From Isotricha intestinalis (Eukaryota; Ciliophora; Litostomatea; Vestibuliferida; Isotrichidae), in NCBI GenBank assembly GCA_023807065.1, contig JAJJLU010003754.1, forward strand, positions 1-33,366: a DNA stretch of 33,366 nucleotides, in the 5' to 3' direction. How positions within the stretch are numbered: position 1 is the first letter of the stretch; each line of letters opens with the position of its first letter. A program made the position numbers and the translations under genes. The notes beneath the pieces were generated by a model that was given only the letters and a program-made list of their open reading frames with translations, was not told the origin of the DNA and did not search any database. This document shows, piece after piece, positions 1 to 8,557 of the stretch.

Positions 1-1
1 A

Positions 2-433
2 ACTGAAGGCGGGATGTTCAGGAGAAACGCTATCAAAAAATTAATTCATGCGGCAGAACTTGTAGGAGCAAACGCCATTACAAATTTACATATGGAAATT
101 TATCAAACAGCACAGGATGTAATTGAGGCAACGGCGTACGGTAATGCTGTTGTTGTAGAACAAACCTGGGGAAGTGTTTCTCAACAAGAAATGTCTTCAA
201 ACGGTTTTGGTTTACCGTCAAAAATTGATGATTCTCCGGTTGCTGAAGTGATTGATGCAAACGGATATAAATTTGTAGTTTGCCCTAAATGCAAAAGCAA
301 ATATAAAGCTGATGTGGACGAAAATAGTCGTATCAGGATTGTCGGATTTGATGATGTTGACGATGACGAACCGGGATTGCAAATTTACTGCTTAAGATGC
401 GGTTCAAAATTTACCGTACCTGACAGTTTATAA
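2..433 (+). CDS. YbjQ/UPF0145-type protein with zinc-ribbon tail, 5' end cut by window edge
   Basis: The frame is open to the left edge (T-E-G-G before the first Met at 14), so the N-terminus is missing and position 14 is probably not the start. The first ~50 visible residues resemble the C-terminal half of the YbjQ/DUF74 (UPF0145) family: RRNAIKKL, LVGANAITNL and ATAYGNAVVVE correspond to the family's arginine-alanine helix, GANAV motif and AYGTAV strand. The function of this family is not settled; it forms oligomeric rings. After a linker, a zinc-ribbon-like tail has two CxxC pairs (CPKCKSKY and CLRCGSKF). The stop region overlaps the 3' end of the convergent HAD gene by 23 nt. Gene packing and codon use are bacterial. 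Confidence 0.7.
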   Translation, partial: TEGGMFRRNAIKKLIHAAELVGANAITNLHMEIYQTAQDVIEATAYGNAVVVEQTWGSVSQQEMSSNGFGLPSKIDDSPVAEVIDANGYKFVVCPKCKSKYKADVDENSRIRIVGFDDVDDDEPGLQIYCLRCGSKFTVPDSL

Positions 434-1217
434 ATTTTTCACAAGCTTTTACAAATCCGTCATTTTCAACGGTATCAGTTATGAAATCGGCACATTCTTT
501 TAATTCGGGTGTGCCGTTTCCCATTGCAACTTTTATTCCGCCCGATTTCAAAAGCTCAATATCATTGTCCTGATCACCAATTGCAAGGACTTCAGATTTT
601 TCAATTCCCCACATTTTACAAAGGTATTCAACGGCACATGATTTTTTTGCTTCGTTATTTGAAATTTCGCAGAAATACGGAGTTGATTTTACAATATAAA
701 GTTCAGGATATTTTTCTTTTAAAAAATCTACCCAACCTGTAACAGTAGGCGCATCACCGTATTTTATTGCAAGGATTTTGTTAACGTTTTTTATTTCTAA
801 ACTTTCAAACGGACAAACTTTATAATCTATAAATCTCGCGTCTGTGTACTGTTTTATTGTTTCATCATCTTTTTCAACATACAAAATGTCGTCCATATAG
901 AGATTAATATGGACATTATTCTCTTTTGCCCATTTTATAATTTCTTTTGCCTTGTCAGAATCCAAATCTTTTCTATAATAAACTTTTCCGGAACTATCTT
1001 TTATCATACCGCCTTGATAAGAAACTATCGGAGTGTCAAGTCCAAGTTCATCAGCCAAAAATGTTGCAGCTTTGTGCATTCTGCCAGTGACAAGAACAAC
1101 TTTTATGCCTAATGCCGTCAAATTTTTTATGCATTCCTTAACTTTTGGAGTAAAACCGCCAAAATCCCAGTTTAATATTGTTCCGTCAATATCAGTTGCA
1201 ACCATTTTTACAGTCAT
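411..1217 (-). CDS. Cof-type HAD-superfamily hydrolase (sugar/nucleotide phosphatase)
   Basis: This is a 268-residue, full-length member of the Cof/HAD-IIB subfamily, cytosolic phosphatases that remove phosphate from sugar phosphates, flavin or nucleotide intermediates. Motif I is DIDGT at residues 9-13 (nucleophile Asp9, acid/base Asp11). Motif II is VLVTGR near residue 43. The late motif GDQDND near residue 216 binds magnesium, followed by AMGNG, typical of Cof proteins. The central part is the C2-type cap that sets substrate choice. The start codon lies 4 nt inside the end of the NUDIX gene, so the two are likely translationally coupled in one transcript read leftward. The exact substrate cannot be told from sequence. 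Confidence 0.88.
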   Translation of the reverse strand: MTVKMVATDIDGTILNWDFGGFTPKVKECIKNLTALGIKVVLVTGRMHKAATFLADELGLDTPIVSYQGGMIKDSSGKVYYRKDLDSDKAKEIIKWAKENNVHINLYMDDILYVEKDDETIKQYTDARFIDYKVCPFESLEIKNVNKILAIKYGDAPTVTGWVDFLKEKYPELYIVKSTPYFCEISNNEAKKSCAVEYLCKMWGIEKSEVLAIGDQDNDIELLKSGGIKVAMGNGTPELKECADFITDTVENDGFVKACEKFINCQVR

Positions 1218-1741
1218 AAAATATTACCCCTTAAAATTGCACAAAGTGTTTTCGCATCAACAATTTTATTATCATTAATTTTTTTCAAAACTTCATCGTA
1301 ACTCATCTCCAAAGGCTCTAAAATTTCACCTTCATCAAGATTTTGTTTGGTGTATGTTAAATCTTCAGCTTTGTATAGATAAAGTTTTTCATCGCTATAT
1401 CCGGGAGATGTGTAAACGTAACCCAAATCTGACCATTTTTTTGCTTGGTAACCTGTTTCTTCTTCCAATTCCCGTTTTGCAGCTTCAAAAGGATCTTCAC
1501 CATATTCAAGTTTGCCGGCCGGAAGTTCCAATAATATTTCCTGCATTGGATATCTGAATTGGCGTACAAAAAGAAGTGTTTTAGAATCTTTAAATGCCAA
1601 AATAACTACACCGCCGGAATGTTTTACAACTTCTCTATATGCTTTATGACCATCAGAAATTTCAACATCATCTTTGTATACTTTTACAATTCTGCCGTCA
1701 TATACCTGTTCTGATTTTAAAGTTTTTTCTTGAAAGTTCAT
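1214..1741 (-). CDS. NUDIX hydrolase, ADP-ribose pyrophosphatase type
   Basis: This 175-residue protein has a complete NUDIX box: G-K-L-E-Y-G-E-D-P-F-E-A-A then KRELEEETGY, matching Gx5Ex7REUxEExGU, with the Glu residues that hold the catalytic metals. The upstream segment (VVILAFKDSKTLLFVRQFRYP and the following ELPAGK) is typical of ADP-ribose pyrophosphatases (NudF/YqkG-like), which split ADP-ribose to AMP and ribose 5-phosphate. It is the first gene of a two-gene unit with the HAD phosphatase, and the frames overlap by 4 nt. The pairing suggests nucleotide-sugar clean-up, but that is inference. The start at 1741 is preceded by an AT-rich promoter-like stretch and no strong Shine-Dalgarno site. 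Confidence 0.88.
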   Translation of the reverse strand: MNFQEKTLKSEQVYDGRIVKVYKDDVEISDGHKAYREVVKHSGGVVILAFKDSKTLLFVRQFRYPMQEILLELPAGKLEYGEDPFEAAKRELEEETGYQAKKWSDLGYVYTSPGYSDEKLYLYKAEDLTYTKQNLDEGEILEPLEMSYDEVLKKINDNKIVDAKTLCAILRGNIL

Positions 1742-1797
1742 AACTTTATAATATCACAACATTTTTATTATATAATTATTAAAAAGGAGAAATATTT
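1742..1797. promoter_or_regulatory. Divergent bacterial promoter region with a Shine-Dalgarno site
   Basis: This short AT-rich gap separates the leftward NUDIX gene from the rightward gene starting at 1798. On the + strand TATAAT at 1771-1776 fits a -10 box, and AAGGAG at 1784-1789 sits 8 nt before the ATG, a good Shine-Dalgarno site. This is direct evidence that this end of the window is bacterial. No convincing -35 box is seen. Confidence 0.6.
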
Positions 1798-2025
1798 ATG
1801 GAAGTACAGTTTGATCCGGGATTTGTAAAGCATATGTCTGCATTCATCCCAAATATACAACATGTTTATGGGTTTTTAGCACAAATCAAGAATTTCAACC
1901 AAAAGAAAATGCAATTTAAGATGTATTATCCGGGGATTCAAATGTTGTTGAAAAACTATATCGGATTTTATCTTGGTTGTGTGTTGTGGGCTGTTTATAT
2001 CAAACAGTTTGATGGAGCGGTTATT
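1798..2025 (+). CDS. Unrecognised bacterial protein, N-terminal part only (cut by chimeric join)
   Basis: The ATG at 1798 has a strong Shine-Dalgarno site, and the reading frame starts [13 protein letters not shown]. About 75 residues read as normal protein, including a short hydrophobic stretch ([13 protein letters not shown]). From about 2,025 the frame runs antisense through the start of uvrB and closes at 2079, so the last ~18 codons are not native. I do not recognise the family. The gene appears to have been joined tail-first to uvrB DNA. Confidence 0.45.
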
Positions 2026-2190
2026 TTGAATAACATTTGCAATTGTATAGGTCTTACCCGACCCTGTTACACCCAATAAAACCTGAGATTCCATCCCCTG
2101 AATTAAACCCTTTGTTAAAGCATCAATTGCTTTTGGCTGGTCTCCCGAGGGTTTAAATTCAGAAATCAGCTTAAACTTATTAATTTTCAT
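2023..2190 (-). CDS. uvrB: UvrB (excinuclease ABC subunit B), first ~56 residues only
   Basis: Reading leftward from ATG at 2190, the start matches UvrB almost word for word: [17 protein letters not shown], then [10 protein letters not shown] (Walker A, residues 38-47) and YTIANVIQ. UvrB is the DNA-damage-verifying helicase-like subunit of nucleotide excision repair and is normally about 660-680 residues. After residue ~56 the expected sequence (family pattern N-K-T-L-A-A-Q-L) is absent, and the frame continues only as the antisense of the + strand gene until a stop at 1876. The gene is therefore cut at about 2,023-2,030. A weak AGGT precedes the start. Confidence 0.85.
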
Positions 2191-2192
2191 AT

Positions 2193-2369
2193 TTAACCTA
2201 AATCATGAGCCTTTATTGCTGTTTCTCTTATGGTCTTATCAATTATTGTATCAATATCTTTCAAAATAATATTTTGTTTTTCTTTTAAAATTTGAAAGTC
2301 ATCATAAAAATTGTTTAAATCTTCAGATTTATCTATTTTTTCTTGAATAAAAATATTTTCATTAATTTC
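2193..2369 (-). CDS. Lys/Asp/Ile-rich open stretch ending just before uvrB; bacterial C-terminus or end of the eukaryotic remnant
   Basis: A - strand frame is open from 2369 down to a TAA at 2193-2195, only 2 nt before the uvrB start, as expected for the end of an upstream bacterial gene. It reads as coding ([16 protein letters not shown] in the middle, [13 protein letters not shown] at the end). However, its right part is as AT-rich as the eukaryotic DNA and lies in the same frame as the decayed gene to its right, separated only by the TAA at 2370-2372. The bacterial/eukaryotic join therefore lies inside this feature or at its right edge. The family is not recognised. Confidence 0.4.
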   Translation of the reverse strand, partial: EINENIFIQEKIDKSEDLNNFYDDFQILKEKQNIILKDIDTIIDKTIRETAIKAHDLG

Positions 2370-3225
2370 TTATTTAATCATTTTTGTACTGTATATATTT
2401 TTTTTAATATCAAAATAACAAATTTGAAAAGAATTCATTTTAGTCTCTGATGAATAAGGAAATGAGAATGATGTCTTTGAATTTAGTAAAATATCTAAAG
2501 GACAATTAATTAATGCAAATCTTTTTCTATCTTTGTCTTCTATTTTTTAATCTTTAAAATCTTGAAAAAAATAAAATTCAAATAATAATGATGATGATAA
2601 AAAGAATTCACATTTATTTTTTCCTTTATATAAATTAAAATTAAATTCTTTAATTGATGAATTTTTTTTTTTAATTTTATTTTTACCACAAAATATCTTT
2701 ATATACAAAAATTTTATTATTGATTTTTCTATAGTAAATATCTTCCTTATTGATTAAAACCCAATCATCATCAAACAAATCTAATTTTATATGAGTGAAA
2801 ACATTGATTGAGTTTAATTCTAAAAAAATATTTGTAATTCACTTATATCATTATCCATATTTTTTATATTAATTAAATAAATGAAAAATAATTTTGATAA
2901 TAGATTTTTTGGGATATATAAATTTTTTTTTAAAGATAAAAATTATTAAATGAAGTAAAGGACTTTTGACAAAGAAATAAATTTAAAAATAATTTTTTCA
3001 AAATATATGACTTTAATTAAAAGCTCAATAATCATATTTAAATCTTTAATTAATACAAACAAATATAATAAATTTAACATATCAAATATAGTTATAAAAA
3101 AATATATATTTAAATAAAATTAACTTCATAAAACATAAAAACTCATCTTTAGCTTTCCTGTCAAAATTTTCAAAGAAGGCGGTTCTGCTCTTAACAACAT
3201 AATCATTTATTTAACTTTAATTAAT
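2370..3225 (-). pseudogene. Decayed eukaryotic gene of at least ~190 codons, product unrecognised
   Basis: No intact frame exists here, but the - strand has a chain of clearly protein-like segments. From right to left: KSRTAFFENFDRK (about 3,190), YIPKNLLSKLFF (about 2,900), NMDNDISELQIF, then after a one-base shift in a T-run LDLFDDDWVLINKEDIYY (about 2,760), then after another one-base shift at a T-run IKEFNFNLYKGKNKCEFF, FQDFKD, an in-frame TAA at 2547-2549, and KRFALINCPLDILLNS and TKMNSFQICYFDI up to TAA at 2370-2372. Asp, Glu, Gly and Pro are far more frequent than random DNA of this AT content would give. Introns could explain one shift, but not the stop codon. Confidence 0.5.
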
Positions 3226-3359
3226 ATAAATAGAACAATAATTGTTGGAAAGAATAAAAAAAAAAATAATATCTATTAATTTATTTAATATACATTTTTT
3301 TTAATTTTTTTCCTTAACTCTTTTGATTATTATAAATTATAAAGTTCTTACTTTTTATT
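3226..3359. other. AT-rich spacer upstream of the ATG8-like gene
   Basis: This is short non-coding DNA between the divergent decayed gene and the ATG8-like gene, with A- and T-runs only. It presumably carries the promoter of the ATG8-like gene, but no defined motif is visible. Confidence 0.4.
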
Positions 3360-3731
3360 ATGAAAAATGAATTTAAATTTAAAAAAGAAAATTCACTTAA
3401 AAATAGACAATTCAAATTACAAAATATCAAAAACAACTTTCCTGATAAAATCCCTTTAATTATTCAGAAATATAAAAATTCAGAATTACCAGAATATCAA
3501 AAAGACAAATTTTTAGTTCCAGACTTTTTTACAATAAATGATTTGATAAATTATTTTAAAAAAAGATTCGATATAGGTGCCGAATATGAACTAATATTAT
3601 ATCTTAATGAGGATAATTATGTTGAATCCAAAAATCTTTCAATTACAGAAATATATGATCAATATAAAGATCAAGAAGATGGTTTTCTTTATTTATATTA
3701 CACTAATTCATTAATAGAAAAAGATAATTAA
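3360..3731 (+). CDS. ATG8: ATG8/GABARAP-family ubiquitin-like protein lacking the C-terminal glycine
   Basis: This 123-residue protein spans the whole ATG8 fold. The basic N-terminal helices (MKNEFKFKKE) are followed by FPDKIPLIIQKY (family pattern PdriPvivek), then KDKFLVPDFFTINDL (KyLVP motif of the LIR-docking face) and EDGFLYLYY (family DGFLYvtYs). ATG8 is normally cut by ATG4 after a Gly ten residues beyond DGFLY and then joined to phosphatidylethanolamine on autophagosome membranes. Here that position is Lys and the protein ends YTNSLIEKDN with no Gly at or after it, so classical lipidation looks impossible. No GT-AG intron that could add a glycine is visible. The start fits the family length. 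It could be a specialised paralogue or a degraded copy. Confidence 0.85.
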   Translation: MKNEFKFKKENSLKNRQFKLQNIKNNFPDKIPLIIQKYKNSELPEYQKDKFLVPDFFTINDLINYFKKRFDIGAEYELILYLNEDNYVESKNLSITEIYDQYKDQEDGFLYLYYTNSLIEKDN

Positions 3732-3855
3732 TAAAAATCAATTATCAATAAATAGTTAATTATGCACAATTTTAAAAAAAATTAAAAATTTTTTAAAAAA
3801 TCCTAATTTAACTTAAAAGTTATTATAAAACATTATTTAAAAAAAGTAAATATTT

Positions 3856-6546
3856 TTAGAATTCATCATCTACATCTTTTCCATAATCAATTTCTTCATC
3901 TTCAGCCCATAATCCCAATCCATCTTTATTTGCTTGATCTTCAATATTATTTAATTCTTTTAAATAATCAGGTAATTTTTTTTTCCTATCAATTTTAGCA
4001 TAACCAATTTTCAATAAGCCTGCATGATAAGTAGAATTAATATCATTATCTTTTAAATAAATAACAATACCATGTTTTTTTATACCATTATCATTATAAT
4101 CATAACATAATTTTCCATTTAATGTATTATCAATATCAATAAAATCAGGATATTTATCAACAGATTTTTTCATTGAATTTTTAGAATATTCTAAATATGC
4201 TAATTCACATAATTTTGCTTGAGGTTCAATTGAAGTAATATCACTATCTAATTTAATTAAATCCTCAGGTTTTAAATATTCTACATTTCCATAATCAATA
4301 AATTCTATTTTATATTCATTATTCTTTTTAATATATCCTCTTATAATTCCTCGATAAAATCTATCATCATCAGGAAATCTTGCAGCACATAAAGTATTTA
4401 TTTTAATAGGTAATTCTAATTTAATTTCTTTTTTTTCTCCTTCATCATATTTACTTAATATATTTTCAATTTTATCTAATTCTTTATTAGGTAAAAAATT
4501 AATATAAAAATTATGCATATCAATTTGTTCTGTTATTCTTAATTTAATATCTTTATGTATTTCCTCATATTTTCCAGAATATGAATCTCCGAATTTTAAC
4601 ATATGAGCAAGACCTTCATCTTCCCAAAGACCAATTTTTTTTTCTTTTGCAAATTTTTCAGCTTCTAATAATTCACTTACATTAATATTTGAATTTTTAT
4701 TTTGTTCATCAACAACTGCATATCCTTTTTTTAATAATTCAAGAGCAAAGTTTTTTTTATTAAAGTAAAAAGTACCAAAATAATTTCCCATTCTATCTGC
4801 AGTTAATATATCACAATAACCATCTCTTTGTAATATTATTTCATTAACGTAATCTAAAGCTTCTTGATAATATTTATTAATAACTTCAGTATTATTTTTA
4901 TCTTTTGTAAAAGTTTTTATGCCTATCATTCCGAAATTTATATAACATTGTTTTTTTTCGATCCTTAATTTTAATTTATATCCACTAAAGCAAAATTCAA
5001 CAGTACATTCAATATTCTTTAAACCTAATAAAAAAGATACAAATTCTTTTTTTTTTGCTTTATTTGCTCCAACTAAATCAGAATAATTATATATAATTGG
5101 CGTTTTAGGAGAATAAATTCCATTTTTTTTATCTTTTGCATTTTGTTCTGCAATTCTCATATTATCTAATTCTTTAGTAGGTTCTCCATCTTCAATTTTA
5201 AAAGTAACTATATTTGCATAACCATTTTCAATTAAATCAACATTTAAACATCTTTCATTATTTTTATCATCATGATAATAAACAGTATAAAATCTCATTT
5301 TCTTATTAATAGTATTATTAGTATTATTATTATTTTTATTAGTATTTTCAATTTTAGCATTTTTACCATAATTAAATTCACATTTAATTTCCTTTCCAAT
5401 TAATTTTTTCCTTAAATATTCCTTTGCTTGAAAAGCCCATGGTTTATCAGATTCATCTGAATTTAATTTAGCTAAAGAAGGTGCTTTTAAATTAGATAAA
5501 AATATTCTTTGAATATTACCATTTTTATCTTTTACTGATATTGAATCCCCTGAATGTACCATTATACATTTTACTTCACCTAATTCATCTCCTTCTTCTT
5601 TTTCATATTCTTTATTGTCAATTATTTTCTCATTTTTCCATATTCTCAATCTATTACTTCTAGCTTCGTTTTGGAAACTTTTTACTAAATTTAAATCTTC
5701 ATTAGATATATTTGAACCAATATATATTTTAGCATAACCTTCTTTTAATATTTGACCAACTAAAAGTCCTTTTTCTATTTTAATATCTCCTATTATATTT
5801 TTCCTTTCATCAATTGAATATATTATTAGTTTCGCATTTTGATGCAAAGCTATTCTTTCAACATATGCTTTTCCTTGTTTATATAAAATTTCATCTCTTT
5901 GATTTGGAATAGCTAAGAATCTTAAATTCATTTTTGAATATAATGTAAATTCTGGAATATAAATAGTAAAAAAAGCACAATTAAAAACATAATCAATAAT
6001 AACATCTAATTCTTTTTTAGTTTTAATATATTCTTTTAATTTACTTAAATCAAATGAATCATCAGTAATTAAATGAATATTTCTTTTATGTTTATTAACA
6101 TCATCATCACTCCATATATTTAATTTAGCTTTTTTAGCTTCTTCTTCTCCTTCTTTTAATTCTTTCCAATATTCACTATTATAAATTTTTTCATGTGATT
6201 TAGGAACAAAACCAGTTTTTCCAAGACCATTTCTTACAACTTCAATTCCAATATTTTTTTCATCTAAATATATTTGACCATAATTTCTTTCATTTTGTGT
6301 AAAATCAATTTTATAATTAATAACTTTTCCAATAAGTAATTTTCTTAAAAATTCTCTTGATTCAAAACCATATGGTTCATCTTCGGGTTTTGAACTATTT
6401 CCTATTTTTGGTGATTGAATTCCCGTTAATATTATTGTAGGTTCTTCAGGAATTGAATTTGGAGAATTTTTAGAAAGTTTTCCACTTAATAATAATGTGT
6501 CTCCTGAGAGAACTCCTTTTACTAATGCTTTTTTTACTTTTTCCAT
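3856..6546 (-). CDS. SND1: Tudor-SN (SND1/p100): staphylococcal-nuclease repeats plus Tudor domain
   Basis: The 896 residues match the family length (about 900). There are four staphylococcal-nuclease-like repeats: about 1-148 (ends LNIWSDD), 155-310 (ends RLRIWKN), 325-490 (PWAFQAKEYLRKKLIGKEI, ends NGIYSP) and 500-655 (ends KKIGLWEDE). A Tudor barrel follows at about 700-765 (CAARFPDDDRFYRG, FIDYGNVEYL; the aromatic and Asp residues suit binding of dimethyl-arginine). It is split into a fifth, partial nuclease repeat ending GLGLWAEDEE. Tudor-SN binds RNA and acts in RNA decay, splicing and stress granules in the cytoplasm and nucleus. An Asn-rich insert interrupts repeat 3. The start is preceded by a 12-base A-run on the coding strand, the usual A-rich context here. 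Confidence 0.93.
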   Translation of the reverse strand: MEKVKKALVKGVLSGDTLLLSGKLSKNSPNSIPEEPTIILTGIQSPKIGNSSKPEDEPYGFESREFLRKLLIGKVINYKIDFTQNERNYGQIYLDEKNIGIEVVRNGLGKTGFVPKSHEKIYNSEYWKELKEGEEEAKKAKLNIWSDDDVNKHKRNIHLITDDSFDLSKLKEYIKTKKELDVIIDYVFNCAFFTIYIPEFTLYSKMNLRFLAIPNQRDEILYKQGKAYVERIALHQNAKLIIYSIDERKNIIGDIKIEKGLLVGQILKEGYAKIYIGSNISNEDLNLVKSFQNEARSNRLRIWKNEKIIDNKEYEKEEGDELGEVKCIMVHSGDSISVKDKNGNIQRIFLSNLKAPSLAKLNSDESDKPWAFQAKEYLRKKLIGKEIKCEFNYGKNAKIENTNKNNNNTNNTINKKMRFYTVYYHDDKNNERCLNVDLIENGYANIVTFKIEDGEPTKELDNMRIAEQNAKDKKNGIYSPKTPIIYNYSDLVGANKAKKKEFVSFLLGLKNIECTVEFCFSGYKLKLRIEKKQCYINFGMIGIKTFTKDKNNTEVINKYYQEALDYVNEIILQRDGYCDILTADRMGNYFGTFYFNKKNFALELLKKGYAVVDEQNKNSNINVSELLEAEKFAKEKKIGLWEDEGLAHMLKFGDSYSGKYEEIHKDIKLRITEQIDMHNFYINFLPNKELDKIENILSKYDEGEKKEIKLELPIKINTLCAARFPDDDRFYRGIIRGYIKKNNEYKIEFIDYGNVEYLKPEDLIKLDSDITSIEPQAKLCELAYLEYSKNSMKKSVDKYPDFIDIDNTLNGKLCYDYNDNGIKKHGIVIYLKDNDINSTYHAGLLKIGYAKIDRKKKLPDYLKELNNIEDQANKDGLGLWAEDEEIDYGKDVDDEF

Positions 6547-6771
6547 TTTTTTTTTTTTGAATAATATTTTTTATTTAAATTACGTGGCTTTTTATATTTT
6601 TTTTGGAGGATAAATTTTATTATTGTTTTCAATTAATATTATTATTATTTTTATTATTTTATTTAAAGTTCACTTTTTTTTATATTTTATTTTTATTTTT
6701 TTTGAATTGGTTTTAAAAAAAATAGGGTTTTATTTATTTAATTTATGTGTTAGTTTTTTTTTTCTTTTTTT
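6547..6771. other. T-rich spacer between two leftward genes
   Basis: These 225 bases are almost entirely T and A on the + strand. They hold the 3' end of no gene and should contain the promoter of the Tudor-SN gene and the 3' end signals of nothing else. No repeat, RNA gene or coding-like segment is seen. Confidence 0.4.
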
Positions 6772-8238
6772 TTAATTATCACTTTCATAAATGAATTCTT
6801 TTGAATTTTCTTTATTTTCATTTAGTCTTTTCCCATTATCAAATATTTTTTTTATTTTTTTCCTTTCATCTTTTTTGCTTTTTTTTTCTTCTTCTTCTTT
6901 TTTCATTCCTTTAATGAAAAAATTAAATGTATTATCATCATCTTCCTCTTTTTCAATATTATTTAATTTTTGTAAAAATTCTTCTCTACTCATTAATTCT
7001 TCTTTTTTGACTTTAGCATTTAAATAACTCTCAGTATCATTTTCATTACTTTCTTCAAAAATTTCATTATTATTTTTATTATCATAAAAGCAATTAATAT
7101 TATGATTAATATCATTATTTAAATTAGTATTATCTTTATTCACATAAAAATCTTGTTTAGAATTTAAAAACATTAAATCATAATTTTTTGAACCTTGTTT
7201 TACTTTTATTTTATAAAGAGTTCTACTCATATTTTTTTTCTTCCCATTATGAATATTTGATACACTTTGATTAAAATAATTAGCATTTTTTTTTGTTCTT
7301 AATGAATAAAATTTATTTTCAACTAGAGATTTATTATTTTTAATATATTTTATAGTTTTTTTTTTGGTATTTTTATTATAATTAAAAAATAAATCATTTG
7401 TTTTTTGTAAATTTAAATAATTTTTATCTGGATATAAATTTGAAAACATTAAATCTTGAGATATATAATATTTTGCTTGTTTAATTTTATCATTTAAATC
7501 ATCATTTATTGGAATTGTTATTTTTTCTTTATTTTTTTTATTATTTATTTTTGGAGTACAACAAATTAAAAAAGGATCAATTTCTCCATTTGAAAAATCT
7601 ATAAATTTTGAAATAATTGATTTTTTTAAAAAATTTAAATCACTTTGCATTCTTAATATATAATTTTCATCAATTTTATATAATGGATTTATGTCATTTA
7701 AATTATATTTTCCTTTTTGAATTGAATATGATGATAATTCTCTTACTTTTACTAAATCATTTATGATATTTATTGAATTTATTCTTATATTTTTTATTAT
7801 GTTTACTATATCTAATATTATTAAATTATTATTTGTTTGTTTTTCATTTGTACAATTATTTTTTATTATATCTTCATATTTTTTTAATAATTGGATATTT
7901 TTTTCTCTTGAACGCATTTCTTTTATTAATATAATTAGTGAATTTCTAATTCTTTTTAAATTTCTTTTTTCATTTTCAAGATATAATTCTTTTTCTTCTT
8001 CATTTAATGATTGAAATAAATTAATATATTCTTCCCTATAATCATTTGTAACACCTAAATCATTCCATAAATTTATGATTAATTCAATTTCTTTATTAAG
8101 ATTTTCGTCATTTAAATTAAATATATTATTAGTTGATTTGCTTTGAGTATAATTTTCTCCGATTTTCTTTATATTATATTTATTATTTTTATTTAAAGCT
8201 GTTAACGACTTAGGAGTTTTACTCCTATTTTCATTCAT
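6772..8238 (-). CDS. Hypothetical Asn/Lys-rich coiled-coil protein
   Basis: This 488-residue protein is not recognised with confidence. The most conserved-looking part is residues ~48-125: LIINLWNDLGVTNDYREEYI followed by a charged helix (LNEEEKELYLENEKRN, then SREKNIQLLKKYEDII), predicted coiled coil. The tryptophan-led helical start followed by a long coiled coil faintly recalls PRC1/Ase1/MAP65 microtubule bundlers, but key features of that family are not visible and I do not assign it. The middle is Asn-rich and basic with Ser/Arg/Thr patches (YSLRTKK, MSRTLYKIK). The tail (about 415-470) is a Glu/Lys-rich helix. No membrane segment or signal peptide is seen. Probably cytoskeletal or regulatory; this is weak inference. 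Confidence 0.75.
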   Translation of the reverse strand: MNENRSKTPKSLTALNKNNKYNIKKIGENYTQSKSTNNIFNLNDENLNKEIELIINLWNDLGVTNDYREEYINLFQSLNEEEKELYLENEKRNLKRIRNSLIILIKEMRSREKNIQLLKKYEDIIKNNCTNEKQTNNNLIILDIVNIIKNIRINSINIINDLVKVRELSSYSIQKGKYNLNDINPLYKIDENYILRMQSDLNFLKKSIISKFIDFSNGEIDPFLICCTPKINNKKNKEKITIPINDDLNDKIKQAKYYISQDLMFSNLYPDKNYLNLQKTNDLFFNYNKNTKKKTIKYIKNNKSLVENKFYSLRTKKNANYFNQSVSNIHNGKKKNMSRTLYKIKVKQGSKNYDLMFLNSKQDFYVNKDNTNLNNDINHNINCFYDNKNNNEIFEESNENDTESYLNAKVKKEELMSREEFLQKLNNIEKEEDDDNTFNFFIKGMKKEEEEKKSKKDERKKIKKIFDNGKRLNENKENSKEFIYESDN

Positions 8239-8557
8239 TATCTATTTAAAAATTAATAAATTAATTTCTTTAAAATTCATCATATTATTTTATATCATTA
8301 AATTTTTATTTATTATTTTTTTTCTAATATAATAAATAAATAAATGAGATTTAATATTTATTTTTTATATTATTTCAATTCAAAAAAAAAATTTTATTTC
8401 AAAAATATTTTCAATTTAATTTAAACTCTAAAATAATCTCCAAACCTTTAAAAATTAAAATTATCATAATAAAACCTTACTAAAAACTATATAAACTTTA
8501 TCACTATAAAAAATAAAAATAAATCAAATTAAAAAAATAAAACCTTTTAATAGTAAT
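8239..8557. other. Non-coding AT-rich gap (319 bp)
   Basis: This lies between two leftward genes. Only A/T runs and short TAAA/TAAT repetitions are visible. There are no coding-like segments, RNA genes or inverted repeats, and it presumably holds the promoter of the coiled-coil protein gene. Confidence 0.4.

Noticed and set aside
1876..2022. uvrB frame continuing to a stop at 1876
   Set aside because: This part is the antisense of the + strand gene at 1798 and shows no UvrB similarity.
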